Source of the DNA: Aplysia californica
Taxonomy: Eukaryota; Mollusca; Gastropoda; Aplysiida; Aplysiidae
NCBI RefSeq assembly: GCF_000002075.1
Contig: NW_004797418.1
Coordinates: 296,451 to 360,450 of the forward strand
Reading direction: 5' to 3'
Length of the DNA stretch: 64,000 nt
A program made the translations under genes and the position numbers. This document shows, one piece after another, positions 12,501-53,332 of the stretch. The notes below the pieces were generated by a model. It saw only the letters and a list, made by a program, of their open reading frames with translations. It was not told the origin of the DNA and did not search any database. The stretch's first letter is position 1. Each line of letters begins with the position of its first letter.

Positions 12501-13957
12501 GAAAATTAAGTATATATAGATATAAAATATGAGCTGTGGCCCTACTTACATGAGCAAGATTTCATCAGGATGTTCAACTGCAATATGACTTGGTAGGTAC
12601 TTGTACGTTATAATTATAGGGGCTTACCGTTCACATTGTTTTGTTTTCAAGTTATAGGGGTTCACTGTTTATTATTATATTCATTTTATGTTAATCGTCT
12701 GGGACTTTTGGGAAGAAGTATGCCGTGGGAGGGTCTTGAATTTTAATTTTTCAGTCTTGAAAAAGTCTTGAATTTAGTCTTATTAACCGTTTTGCACTGA
12801 CAGCACCCGTATGCGCCCGCGCTGGTGACCCCCGCCCATCCCTATAGCGCCCGAATGCGCCCGCCACGGGGGTGTTTGTTTCGTTGCCGCGGGAGGCTTC
12901 TACTTTTCCTATCATCAGAAGTTTCACTTAGCTATCTTTATAGAGGAAGAATTCCGGTTTAATATGGTGTTTTTCTTGTTTCGCTAGCACAAAGAGTCAC
13001 TTTTTGAGCGGGAACAAAAGTCGGAAGAGATTTTAGTTGTAAACACGCCATCATGTCTCTTGGATGCATGGGCGCAAAGCTGCCCGATATGAGTACGGCA
13101 AAAACAAAATAAAAACACCCAAAGAAAAGTCTTTTAGGTGCTTTCACGTTTCCACCAGAGGCTTCAATCTCTGTCAATGTGTTGTATTTCTTTTGTGTGG
13201 ATTACTTCTTTGTCAGTGGCAGAAACTTTGTGAGTTGAAGAAATGTATACGAGGTCTAGATCTAGATCTAGATCTAGACTCGGAATCCAAGACACGCATC
13301 TCAGAAAGACCTCATATCATTTCATACTCTTCTATTCCACTTATAATTTTGTACTATTAATTTAGCTAATTCATTTTCCTTTCAGAAAATACTATTTTCA
13401 TCATTTTTGGTAGTGTTTGTGATTTTATACCATTTTTTTAGTAAGGTACCCCTTCAATTTTCGTGGAGTTGTTGCCCTTGTCTTAAGGATGGGGGGGCCA
13501 CAGCTGGCCAAGCCTGCTAAGTGCGAAAGGGTTAAGTGTGTTTTAACCCTGTAGGGGCTTATATTATAGCCTACTTATTCGTAATATGTGTTCCTGGGTC
13601 TATTTAATCAGAATTAATGGAACAGACTTTTTTCTTCGATTATTTTCTCACCAGCTGGAGGACTATGAAAACTATGAGAAGATCTCAGACGTGAACAGAT
13701 TCTTTGTGCAGCAGTATCGTGAAATTGTTGCCAGTGGTAATGCCATCACACCTCACGACGTACGCTCTTATGACCGGATATCGTGGAACAAGGTGTACAG
13801 CGCCGACAGGTTGGTGGAGCAAGACAGGGATGGTCAGCCAGCGGTCAGTTCTGTTGTGTCATCGGCGCTTCCTCCGTCAGCAGCAAGTGACTCTTCCACT
13901 GCAGAGGGAAATCAAGTGTTACAACAGGAGAAAGGGGAAGAAGAAGGCTCTATATGA
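1084..13957 (+). CDS. NUDT6: NUDT6-like Nudix hydrolase gene, 3' part (three exons)
   Basis: Three exons (1084-1197, 6250-6452, 13655-13957) join in phase to encode about 206 residues. The join of exons 1 and 2 creates a complete Nudix box, G-x5-E-x7-REVFEETGV, which binds metal and hydrolyses nucleoside-diphosphate-linked substrates. It is preceded by the strand GVAGFVVNEKNQVLVV and followed by VKSEF, FRH and CEWMD, an order seen in vertebrate NUDT6 and plant NUDT2-type proteins. The N-terminal pre-Nudix domain of NUDT6 is not in the window, so the gene starts upstream. The C-terminus is Ser/Glu-rich and longer than I would expect. Introns of 5.1 and 7.2 kb are filled with transposons. The family assignment is firm (Nudix); the NUDT6 orthology is likely but not proven. 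Confidence 0.85.
1198..3915. other. NUDT6 intron, first part: no gene
   Basis: This holds a SINE-tail fragment (about 1493-1545) and a short (TTA)n. A GC-rich patch runs over 2060-2350 and 2630-2710 with several CG dinucleotides; I recognise no protein or RNA in it. A 117-residue minus-strand frame at 3402-3755 has no recognisable motif and lies in a similarly CpG-rich patch. I cannot assign that patch. Confidence 0.6.
1493..1545 (-). repeat. SINE/LINE tail fragment
   Basis: It contains the shared tail 'GCGCTCGCAACTGCATAAGG' followed by CATATATGAGC, preceded on the + strand by tttagttttagttagg. It is an old copy of the tail seen at 11836-12020, 36472-36641, 47250 and 50985. The sequence right of 1545 is unlike the other SINE bodies. 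Confidence 0.6.
3916..4707. mobile_element. Pogo-like non-autonomous element, type 1, copy 1
   Basis: The terminal inverted repeats start CAGTCGAACCTGCCCTGACG and end with the complement of CAGTCAAACCTGTGTAAGAC. TA dinucleotides flank both ends (3914-3915 and 4708-4709). CAGT-start ends with a TA duplication fit the pogo/Tigger group. The interior repeats GGCCACC blocks near both ends and has no transposase. Three further copies with the same ends lie at 32123, 33326 (inverted) and 49487, all near 800 bp. Confidence 0.85.
4708..6249. other. NUDT6 intron, second part
   Basis: Apart from the LINE remnant at 4960-5470 and a (CA)n run near 6150-6180, the sequence looks like ordinary AT-rich intron. 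The pyrimidine tract before exon b (cttttttctattccag, ending at 6249) is clear. Confidence 0.6.
4960..5470 (+). mobile_element. LINE fragment (polymerase C-terminal region)
   Basis: The + strand reads KKMLECSIFPYSRIYGAETW, then TLTKKEENSIAAFEM, then CYRRMVRISIK. 'YG.ETWTL......I.AFEM...RRM..I' is the well-known end of RTE-type LINE polymerases (usually 'YGSETW'). In-frame stops follow, so it is inactive. Confidence 0.75.
6250..6452 (+). CDS. NUDT6: NUDT6-like exon b: catalytic Nudix helix
   Basis: The acceptor ctattccag ends at 6249; the donor is gat|gtaagt at 6453. The exon enters in phase 1 and leaves in phase 0. It carries the catalytic part of the Nudix box (EE-x6-AEREVFEETGV), then the strand with FRHLHNYRFGLSDFYFVCLM and the closing ECEWMD. 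No stop or gap is present. The last 60 or so bases and the donor recur 283 bp downstream. Confidence 0.9.
6477..6660. repeat. GA-rich purine tract
   Basis: About 180 bases of almost pure purine on the + strand (GAGAG, GGGAGG, AAAGAG units). It separates exon b from its partial duplicate. Frames across it are low-complexity Ser/Leu/Phe and are not genes. Confidence 0.85.
6673..6745 (+). pseudogene. Duplicated 3' end of NUDT6 exon b with its splice donor
   Basis: The sequence from GAAAGTCTCAGC to TGGATG|GTAAGTTGA repeats the end of exon b (from 6391) with substitutions. Read in the same frame it gives ESLSLGTKTCPKEMAGCEWM, against RSLSSEIKACPNEIAECEWM in the real exon. The donor consensus ATGGAT|GTAAGTTG is copied exactly, 283 bp downstream of the original. 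The upstream half of the exon and any acceptor are absent, so it is probably not used. Confidence 0.8.
6760..6805. mobile_element. End fragment of the 440-bp GTGAGGCAG MITE
   Basis: TGTGAAGCAGCCTGGTGAAA followed by GGGTGCTCGTCAAAATAACG matches the left end of the element seen whole at 14956-15397 and 45752-46199. The rest is missing; the fossil retroelement follows directly. Confidence 0.65.
6806..8550 (+). mobile_element. Fossil Ty3/gypsy LTR retrotransposon fragment
   Basis: Parts seen in order are a gag stub (ESISQYLANLRRLSQHC), an RNase H end (LITDHKPVLKIFG and then RREDHCNADMLSRLP), and an integrase with its zinc-binding start (HEGHLGMNKTKA). After these come a core with VDFADYEGQKYLVLIDAYSK and DNGPPFRSSEFEEFL, and a C-terminal GDPVKVRNYRPG domain. 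The gene style is K02A2.6-like gypsy. I see no LTR at either end and not all parts of pol. It is broken, with about four or five breaks, and looks moderately old. Confidence 0.85.
8551..8968. other. 3' flank of the fossil retroelement
   Basis: AT-rich. It contains two near copies of AAAGTGAATGGACTGT about 75 bp apart (near 8550 and 8628). This could be the retroelement's 3' untranslated part, but no terminal repeat pair was found to prove that. Confidence 0.4.
8969..9773 (-). mobile_element. Pogo-like element, type 2, copy 1, with CENP-B-type remnant
   Basis: The ends are CAGTGGAAACCTGATATAAC on the left and the complement of CAGTGGAAACCATATATAAC on the right, flanked by TA (8967-8968, 9774-9775). 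On the minus strand, 9352-9070 reads like a pogo DNA-binding region: QQAPLAEICCQFDIPQG, then FIKDREKIVAAYSNGKFALD, then DADAVDQALPMWFKEARRK. That is a CENP-B N-terminal helix-turn-helix followed by the start of the second DNA-binding domain. The catalytic DDE domain is absent, so this is a deletion derivative. A (CT)n run lies at about 9568-9592. Confidence 0.8.
9774..10145. other. hAT 5' flank with TAGATC-type repeats
   Basis: No gene is seen. From about 9990 to 10110 the sequence is dense in CTAGATC and TAGATTCTAGAT units, a degenerate form of the TAGATC repeat found at many sites in the window. Confidence 0.6.
10146..12430 (+). mobile_element. Degenerate hAT-like transposase gene, split by a SINE
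   Basis: Consecutive + strand blocks read KSYFASAKHKQMVDL (N-terminal), IAPYIKRLEMKALQQSSQYV with LLFDESLNEHTKFKQLDTHI (catalytic core start), and GLHTINNAFKDGMNKSN with ALHYLFKDKPARREDW. Next come ERALKLHNSIKTF, then a C-terminal dimerisation-like SSEERGFSFNKEISVENLS and a coiled coil (QYLEREKEKRLDQSKRKAE). This order matches a hAT-related family common in marine invertebrates. Frame changes and stops between blocks (for example near 10425, 10930 and 11570) show it is dead. I could not identify its terminal inverted repeats. A SINE at 11836-12020 interrupts the C-terminal region. Confidence 0.8.
11836..12020 (-). mobile_element. SINE with LINE-like tail, inserted in the hAT gene
   Basis: The direct repeats GAGAACTTATCAG (11823-11835 and 12021-12033) are perfect 13-bp target duplications, which fixes the ends exactly. 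On the minus strand the element starts GTGGGTGGTTGGTCGGTGCT, has a CT-rich middle, and ends with the tail GGCGCTC...GAGCGCC followed by (A/C)TAAAA repeats. The two 7-mers can pair as a stem over an 20-base loop. The same tail ends the LINE at 50985-58290. Other copies are at 36472 and 37826, with weaker ones at 22500 and 23504. Confidence 0.9.
12431..12786. other. hAT 3' flank
   Basis: AT-rich with no gene. A short duplication, TCTTGAATTT-AGTCTTGAAAAAGTCTTGAATTT, lies near 12733-12775. No terminal repeat matching the 5' side of the hAT was recognised. Confidence 0.5.
12787..13531. mobile_element. piggyBac-like MITE, copy 1
   Basis: It is flanked by TTAA on both sides (12783-12786, 13532-13535). 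The ends are CCGTTTTGCACTGACAGC on the left and the complement of CCCTTTCGCACTTAGCAG on the right. TTAA targets with CCYTTT-start repeats are the piggyBac signature. The inside is non-coding; it holds a (TAGATC)n run at 13257-13276 and CpG-rich sequence near the left end. Confidence 0.75.
13655..13957 (+). CDS. NUDT6: NUDT6-like terminal coding exon
   Basis: The acceptor tattttctcaccag ends at 13654 and phase 0 continues ...WMD|LEDY. The exon encodes ISDVNRFFVQQYREIVASGN, ITPHDVRSYDRISWNKVYSA and then a Ser/Gln/Glu-rich tail ending EEEGSI and TGA at 13955-13957. The tail is low-complexity and probably disordered. The aromatic/Arg-rich middle corresponds to the helical C-terminus that follows the Nudix fold in NUDT6-type proteins. 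Confidence 0.85.
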   Translation: MEDYENYEKISDVNRFFVQQYREIVASGNAITPHDVRSYDRISWNKVYSADRLVEQDRDGQPAVSSVVSSALPPSAASDSSTAEGNQVLQQEKGEEEGSI

Positions 13958-14289
13958 AAGTTAAAGATAATCTGTGATTACTTTTTTCCCCCAAGTAACG
14001 AAAAGTGGTTTGTACAACTGTGAGGAAAAATGAATTTTTGTGACATAAGCAGAATGTAACATTTTTGTATTTTATTTGACACAGTAGAGAAGCACATCAA
14101 CACAATTACTGACAATTAGTGTACGGTAAAAGTAAGAGGGACAAACAGATAGTCTAACCACTACATAGCTGTTCTAATTCATAGTTAGCAAACACCTCCA
14201 GTGACCAATTTGAAAGCAAATTTCAGATTTTGTTGTTGTTTTTGTAAGTGTTTTATGGATTGAACTTTTTCAGTTGGTAGGAAATTTTG
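13958..14289 (+). other. Probable start of NUDT6 3' untranslated region
   Basis: No open frame or AATAAA signal directly follows the stop codon. The next SINE begins near 14290. The nearest clear AATAAA on the + strand in unique-looking sequence is at 18480-18485, so either the 3' untranslated region is long and repeat-filled or a weaker signal is used. Confidence 0.4.
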
Positions 14290-14712
14290 AATTTTGCCCT
14301 GGTGGCGGCCGAAGCCTACTCTTATCGATTTTAGACCACCAAGGGATCTTTAACGTGCGCAACTTGCACACGGGCTCTCCGAGATTTTTCGCCCTTGTCC
14401 AAGAAGGCTAGGTGTAGATCTTTCCTACTAGAAGATCAGGGGTGTGGCTGAAAGACAGCAGTAAGAAGAAGCCAAGGAGTAGCAGTAGAAAGGCTGTAGA
14501 AAGAATCAGGAGCCCAGAGGAGCAAAGGAGATGAGGTAGTGGAGGCAGAAAGAGGAGACGAAAGCAGACGACAGAACATTGCTAGAGAGCAGGAAAGAAG
14601 GTGAAAGGAGACAAATTTAGAGAAGAAAATTTTTCTGTCACAACCCGGATTCGAACCCGGGACCTTTGAATGAGAGGCCAACACCTTAACCTCTAGGCCA
14701 CGAGAGCCCCCT
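14290..14712 (-). mobile_element. tRNA-derived SINE, longer copy
   Basis: On the minus strand, 14711-14640 reads as a tRNA-like head: GGCTCTCGTGGCCTAGAGG (A box TGGCCTAGAGG) and GGTTCGAATCC (B box). It continues into a pyrimidine-rich body and a tail containing GCACGTTAAAGATCCCTTGG. A second copy, without this tail, is at 19211-19480. The internal RNA polymerase III boxes are intact, but it is a SINE and not a tRNA gene. Confidence 0.85.
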
Positions 14713-14955
14713 ACTTCAGATTTATTATCAGCAAAATCTACTAATGATCTCAATGAAAGCAAAGGACTTTTTATTCTCTGAGGCTACTACTTTACTACTA
14801 CATTGCAACTAGGCCTACCAACAGGAAAATATCTGGGAATAATCCAGAGTGCATGCTGGACTTGAAATACTGTTTACCAAGACTCAATGGTACTAGACAT
14901 AGAGTCTACCGGTACTTCCCTATCCACACCCCATTTTCATTTTAGAGCCAAGTTA

Positions 14956-15397
14956 TGTGAGGCAGCATGGTGAAATCAGACGCTCGTCAAAATACTTCAA
15001 TTGAAGAAACTGACATTTTTCTGCTAGTTTGGTAATTTTTATCAAATTTTTGTTTTTTGGCGTAACACCATTGTTGTTTATAAATGAACAACACATTTCT
15101 GAGTGGATTTTACTGAAAAATGTTGATTAAAGGCACAAAAATGTAAGTTGTCAGTTTACAGGGACTACCACACTATGGCAATAAGCAAGCTTTGGCGGCC
15201 ATTTTCCCACTTATTCTACCTTTGAAAACCAGGCGACCCGTCCTTCTTCAATCTCAAATATATTTTAACTTCTATTCAAGATAGATGGGCATTTTTTCCA
15301 CCAATAAGAAGACAATTCAAATAGTTTTAAAATGGAACCAATAACTCCACATGCCAAAAAATTGACGATTTGCCTGATTCCACCACGTCGTGACACA
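14956..15397. mobile_element. GTGAGGCAG MITE, copy
   Basis: The left end TGTGAGGCAGCATGGTGAAA and the right end (complement of TGTGTCACGACGTGGTGGAA) form imperfect inverted repeats of about 40 bp that also share AATCAG and CTCGTCAA. It is non-coding. Related copies lie at 27132-27543 (inverted) and 45752-46199, with a fragment at 6760-6805. Confidence 0.8.
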
Positions 15398-15527
15398 AAT
15401 GATTTTTGACAATCTTTTACCAATTTGCTTTTAACAGATTTCATTTAAAAGCATGCAGCCTGGCTGTACTATTGTTCTCAGTTTTCACATTCATCGATTT
15501 TTATACAATGTAGCGTACATCTACATA

Positions 15528-17257
15528 CAGTGGAACTCGGTTTCAAAGAGCTCGGATTCAACTAAAAATCGGATTCAATGAAGGGAGTTGGATTCCCCAA
15601 TTTTTTTATTCATAAAAATCAATAAAAGTAACTCAGATTAAAGGAACATATGAATGACCAAGCTCGGATTCAACGAAGTCGCTTGCAGGGAAAATTGCTC
15701 TATTCGACCCCTCAGTGGCCTCCTTACATACTAACACACACCTTGTTATCATGCACCCATGTCTTTGCAAGTGTCAAGATCAGACGGGTTGCCAACACAC
15801 GTGTGATGTGTGACTCTGTGTGTGTATCTGGGGGATGGGGCAAAAACGGTCTGGGTGTGGAATGTCAGTAGAAATACAAACGCAACAGTTATTTTTTTCT
15901 CCTGGCTACATATACTGATCAATATAATATTACAATGATGAACTAATATCTTGACATGGAACAAGTAATGAATTGTGCGCTGAACTGGAATCATGTTGCC
16001 ATATGCTAGGCTCTACACAGCAAAATAACTTGTTGGGCAAACAATACGTTATCAGACCTGCCACTCTATGAAATCTAAAAATCAGGATTTCTGAGTTAAA
16101 AAATCAGGATCTGGTGAAAAAAATCGGGATCAACGGCAAATCAGTCATAAAGGGCACTGGGGAAGGCGGGGGGGGGGGGGGGTGTGTCCTGGTTCCCTTT
16201 TAAGAGGCAAATATGCAAGGCAAAACTTTGACAGCATATATGTACTCGAGTCGAAGTTGGATAGACTGGGGGAGCGAAGGTCGCAGTGATGCTGAAACAC
16301 TCGTAGTCTTGAAAATAGCTGACACGTAACTCTAATCATCCACGCAAAACGCCTGCGTTTTAACAACGTTTGACTTCCATCACATTGAAAAAAAGATCGC
16401 GCCAAGGTTGTTCATTTTTTTTCTTATTCCTTTCCCCTTAATTAGTACATGTATCACGGCACGCACTTTAAGCCCAAGTGTCAAAACAATACCCCCACCC
16501 CCTGCCCCCGGCCGTCCACACTGGTTAAGTCCCGAAAAACACCTCGACCAACGCGACCGGTGTGAATGAACTTTGTTGACCCCGACAACCGACGGTCCCC
16601 GACACACGCGCTACTCACCACACGTACGAGGTCATGTCATGTGATGCGAGTGAGCATTTGAAACTAGGTCGATTTTAGTTTAAATAACGTACGTTAGCCA
16701 TCTACTAGACCTAGATTCGGCATAGATGCTTTAGAAAATAGCATTCCAAGTTCCTGCAGATAAAAAGTCCAATCGGTGCTTCCAAGCAAAAGAGATTGCA
16801 GAACTTTTTTTTTTTTTTTTCTAAGAATCGAACGCAACAGACGCAACAACAAAAAATCAGGATACTGGCGATCGAAATCGGGAAAATCGGGATGCTTGAG
16901 ATTTGGGGCAAAAAATCGGGATATCCCGATTAAATCGGGATGAGTGGCAGGTCTGCGTTATAGATGATAGATGTTCAACAAATCGGCCCTTTCGCACAGT
17001 ATGTGCTTGATTGGGTTCATTCTATTTTCCTGGAATTTTCCAGCAATTCTTTGGTATCAAAGAAACAAAAATGCCTCTCACTTGAAATCAAACTTGTAGC
17101 CTACTTTACATTGAGGGAGTTGAATACATTACATAACTTGCTCGCTGCCTTTTTTAAAATTATCTCCACAAAAACCTCATATATGCCATTATGAACACTC
17201 GGACTCTACGAAATTCAAGGCCAGGCTCGACGACTTCGTTGAACCCGAGTTCCACTG
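15528..17257. mobile_element. Pogo-like element, type 3, copy 1, with a nested element
   Basis: The ends are CAGTGGAACTCGGTTTCAAA and the complement of CAGTGGAACTCGGGTTCAAC, flanked by TA (15526-15527, 17258-17259). The motif CTCGGATTCAAC recurs just inside. About 830 bp remains when the nested element (16053-16955) is removed, the size of the copy at 61427-62244, which shares the internal GAATTGTGCGCTG block. There is no transposase. Confidence 0.85.
16053..16955. mobile_element. 903-bp element with CAGACCTGCCACTC ends, nested in a pogo element
   Basis: The inverted ends CAGACCTGCCACTC and GAGTGGCAGGTCTG are perfect over 14 bp. CGTTAT directly flanks both sides (16047-16052, 16956-16961), a 6-bp duplication or the core of an 8-bp one. 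Just inside both ends lie many copies of AATC(A/G)GGAT-like words in opposite orientation, a subterminal-repeat pattern of hAT- or P-type elements. No transposase is visible, so the superfamily is open. Confidence 0.8.
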
Positions 17258-18479
17258 TATTCTGCTTGAATCTGTTGATGTATATGTGTATTTTTAAAAT
17301 AAAAATCTAACTTGTGCAGAGTTGCTTTTGCCAAACAAGGATTCAGTTTAAAGAATGGAGTGCAAGGATATCGTCGGTCACCTGATAAAACCATGAATTC
17401 CACAAATCTTCAAAAAACCGTTTTTTTGCATATATTTGAATAGTGTTCGGTGAGATACATGTCCCTGTAAAACTATTTTTCAAATATCTCAATTCAAACG
17501 CGTAATATGACATAATAAGAAAACCGTGAATCAACACAGTGCCCCAAAAGTCGCCTGATGAAACCGTGAATCCCACACCTGTGTGTAATTCACAATATCA
17601 TCTGTCGGTTTATGACTCGCGGGGCTGACAGTTGATGCCGTGAACACCTCTTTAGACCATTGAAATATGGGCGACTGTGTCGTGCAAACACAATGGTTGG
17701 TCAGTATTCATGGTTTACTTAGGTTGTAGATTATAATTTATGATGGGTTTTGCTGAAAAACCTCTCTCTTCAAATGTTTTTGTCTTTTGGTGTGTCATCA
17801 CTGACTAACACAATTTCATAAGTAAATATTTCAAAGTATCTAGTCATTAATGCATGGTAAAATCCTGTTACTTGTTTTATATCCTCATTACAACAGGGTT
17901 TTGTTTAATGCCAAAGTCCAATTATTGAGACTCAAAACAACAAAAATGCAATTGCCTATAACAGTCACAGTAAGTAGAAATTAATATTTCATACCATTTT
18001 TCCGCTCCTATTAACAATTCTGAATACAGTTTAGCATGCACATGACTAATTGAGCGAAACATGGAAATCTTTTCATTATAATGTAAAAATTTCCCCATGT
18101 ACATGTTTTGAATACAAAGAACATAATGCATATATATATATAAAGAAAAAAAATTAGGACCTGACAATCTGTTTGCAACGTGAGTGTTTTGCTAAGTGCA
18201 TGTTTGCTATGTGCGTGCTAGACTGTATAGAGAAGACTCTTGGCCAACAACTTACACCATTCAAGTTTCATTGCTTTCACTCTTGTACCAAAAAATAATT
18301 ATGTATCTGTGATAATAATAGCCTTGTTAGTTAGATTGTAAATCTAAAGTATTCTAAAATTCATTTGTCATTCTTCACTTTTACTTCTACACTAAAAATG
18401 AATATTGTTTATATGTCATTTCTGTTGTAATTAATCTATGCAACACGGCTGCTTTTCTCCATTAATGTAAGGAACCTGA

Positions 18480-18485
18480 AATAAA
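18480..18485 (+). terminator. Candidate poly(A) signal, + strand
   Basis: AATAAA lies in GAAATAAACAG with T-rich sequence about 25-50 bases downstream. It would serve NUDT6 only if the 3' untranslated region is about 4.5 kb, so the link is uncertain. Confidence 0.4.
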
Positions 18486-18580
18486 CAGAGAACTTCAAAC
18501 TAATATTATTGTATCAAGAGTATTTTTTATACAAATTGCTTTACAAAATGAACAAGTTGGACGAAATCCAGATTTCCAGA

Positions 18581-18586
18581 TTTATT
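18581..18586 (-). terminator. RAD51D poly(A) signal
   Basis: AATAAA on the minus strand lies 67 bases after the RAD51D stop codon, at the usual position for a short 3' untranslated region. T- and GT-rich sequence follows (TTGTTCATTTTGT). Confidence 0.65.
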
Positions 18587-18652
18587 CAAGAAATCGGCAG
18601 CTCTCGATTACTCACATTGAACAGAATACTTTGGGCAAGATAGTCTTCTTCA

Positions 18653-50607
<31,955 letters not shown>

Positions 50608-50984
50608 GGCATCGGCCTCTCTTTTCTTTTTAGGATATATTTATCTTGGATATTACGACTTTTTTCTTGACGAGAACAGTGAAAATGTACTCAGTTCATC
50701 AAAGCCCTTAAAGATTGTGTGTAGCCTGCAAGTAAAAGCAAATAATATTATAAAGCAACTCAATAAGTTATGAAAACTGAACCTGAAACTACTAATAAAA
50801 TAACACGACACTGCCTCCTCACTGTTTTGTGTACTTTTTTATTTTCAATTTTTTGTACAGTTTTGCTACTCTACAAAACAATGATTGATCTTCATTGTCA
50901 AATAAAATATGTCAAATTGTATTTGTAACCCAAGGTTAGTTAACAGAGAAACAAAAGTGTTACAATTACAGCAAGAGTTTTAGT
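50608..50984 (-). promoter_or_regulatory. RAD51D upstream region, between start codon and LINE
   Basis: Only about 380 bases separate the RAD51D ATG from the 3' end of the LINE. The stretch is AT-rich with no TATA box, ETS site or CpG island that I can point to. The core promoter must lie here, inside the LINE, or in an unseen upstream exon. Confidence 0.35.
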
Positions 50985-52493
50985 TTAGTTTAGAATGGGG
51001 TTTTAAGGCGCTTGCAACTGCATAAGGTCATATGAGCGCGCAAAACAAGTTGGTTTGTTTCTCAACAGCTCACTGCTCCGCTTGATTCTGGTCAAAACAT
51101 CAAATCAAAATTGTTAAAATAACTTAAAACGCGAAAAATCGAGTGTAAACAGATTTTAAATTTAAAACAACTTCCTTAATATATATATATAACACTTAAA
51201 AATCCATTTTATAATTTTCCATAGAGGCCAATGGCCTTCATAAAATCCAAAATTCTGTTGGGAACAACGACGGAAAACAGATCTTGCCATTTTTTGCACC
51301 TAAAATATTTTTTTCGGGTCTCTCTGAAGTCTAGACATTCGGTTAAAATGTTTCTAATGGTAAAATCTGTGTCGCATCTGACACAGAACGGCTTCTCATC
51401 TCCCTGGAGGAGGTATTTAGGTGTCAGGGCCAGGTAATCGATTAAAAATGATAAGGTCTCTTCTATGTAGGAGCGTGTAGTTTGTAAGTGAGGTGATGCA
51501 AGACAGAGAATCAGAAAGGATAAGGAAAGATTTGTTTTCTACGGAGTCTAGTGCCATGTCAATGGCAGTGGCCTCCGCAGAGAAAATGGAGGCATCGTGA
51601 TGAAGTCTCCTCTGGTGTGTACTGTTGGAAGATAGGGCTACGGCTGCGGCGCCCACATCATTGTCCTTTTTGGAGCCATCTGTGAAGATAAGCTCCGCAC
51701 CGGGGTATTTTTCTATAAGTTTTTTGTATTCAGCTTTAAATGTTTTGGTGTTTGTGCTTCCTTTGTTGTGTGTGGTCAGCTGTAAGTCTACTTTTGCCTT
51801 GGTGAGGTGTCACGGAGGGAGGTTGGGGAAAAGAAATTGTTAGATGTCTTGTTTGGAAAAGTGTATGTTTTTGAGATCCTCAAGGATTCTGAGGCCGAAG
51901 GGTTTGACAAGTTTTTCGTTGTTTTGGAATTTGTTTATGGTGTCTGGGTTTGTTTTGAAAATGCAGTCGAGTGCTGGGTTCTCTGGTGTTGAGCTCTGTT
52001 TAATTGCGTATTGTAGTGAGAGTTGTGTGCGTCTGAGTGTGAGTGATGGTGTGTTCGCCTCGGCCAGGAGGCTCTCCACTGGAGATGTGCGGAAAGCCTC
52101 CAGAGCGAGGCAGAGTCCTTGGTTTTGCATTGAGTCTAGCATTTTTAGGATGTCTGGTTTTGCCGATACGTAGACTTGACAGCCGTAGTCAAGCCTGGAT
52201 CGGACAAGGGAGATACATACAAGTGGAGAAGGTGTTTTGAGTCCCCGCCCCACAGCGGATGCGATAGAATTTTCAAAGCGTTTAATGCTTTCTGGCCCCT
52301 CACAAGGTCTTTGATGTGCGGTATGAATGTGAGTTTTTGTCTAATATAACGCTGAGGAAACGAGCCTGGTCCTGGACGGGAATCCTTTCCCCGTATAGTG
52401 TCAAATCCGGCTGCAGTACATGGCAGAAGTGTACTGCAACCGTCTTTGACGGGTAAAACTTGAAACCGCTATTGTTTGCCCACTTTTCTAGCA

Positions 52494-53332
52494 TCTGCAT
52501 TTGCCGCGGCTGCGATTTTTGGCATTTTTCAAAACAAAAAACAAGAAACAAAAAAACCCCGCAAAAAGCAAAAGCACCGCCGGGTAATACAAAATCTTTT
52601 TTTTTTTAAAAACGGGGAATGAATAAAATATAGAAAAAAACACAAAAGAAACCGAACCTCTCTATTTTAGAAAGAAAGTTGATTTTCATTTCGTCTCTTT
52701 CTCACTTGTTGACACCACCTTGATTTGCTATTTTCCTGTGAAGATAATAAGTACATTACGTAGTATTTTTTAATTTCTAGGTGTGTTCATTTTTTTTTTT
52801 TAATTGTTTTTTGTTATTGGTCTGATTTGATGTTTTTCTATTTTTTGTGTTTATATAGCATAATGTCTCAAGCATTATGTCAGAGCTTGTCTCCACCAAA
52901 ACCGAAAAATGACACTGGCAGGTCCCTTGTGTGTGATTCCATAATTATAATATATGTAATATCCTGTACTTTTTCTTGAATTACACATGTTTAGAGTTGA
53001 AATGGCCAATCTTCGGACAGGTGGACACACGCCCTTATTTGTTAATTTTTGTGTTAGTTTATGTGCCTCTCTAATTGTGATTTCATTCTGTTGTGAAACC
53101 TGTATTTTTCCTGTTTTTACACACCGTGTGGCTACAAATGATATTCTGGATGCTTAAAACAGAGCACAAGAAATTATGGTGCTTTAGATTAAGTTATCTT
53201 TATCAACATATTGCTAAACGTCGTCACAGCGAGTTGAAAGCTTGAAAACGGCAACTTTTACGGTAACTTTTGCCATTTTTGTGGCAACTTTTGGCAACTT
53301 TCGGACAAAAAAATGGCAACAAACGCAGATGC
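52494..53332. mobile_element. TIR element (GCATCTGC ends) inside the LINE reverse transcriptase
   Basis: GCATCTGCATTTGCC at the left and the complement of GCATCTGCGTTTGTTGCC at the right. It separates the YIDDFLICC motif (53340-53400) from the following MLEKWANNSGFKFYPSKT (52500-52440), which are adjacent in LINEs. The inside is AT-rich with GGCAACTTT words near the right end. I found no clear target duplication. Confidence 0.7.

Larger units (their letters stand above)
17260..18652. other. Convergent intergenic region between NUDT6 and RAD51D
   Basis: AT-rich and free of recognised repeats over much of its length. Candidate poly(A) signals for the two genes face each other at 18480-18485 (+) and 18581-18586 (-). 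The last kilobase could be NUDT6 3' untranslated sequence. No RNA gene or open frame is convincing. Confidence 0.5.

Noticed and set aside
14640-14711. Possible tRNA gene with A and B boxes (also at 19213-19285)
   Set aside because: The same tRNA-like head with the same pyrimidine-rich body occurs twice, which identifies a tRNA-derived SINE.
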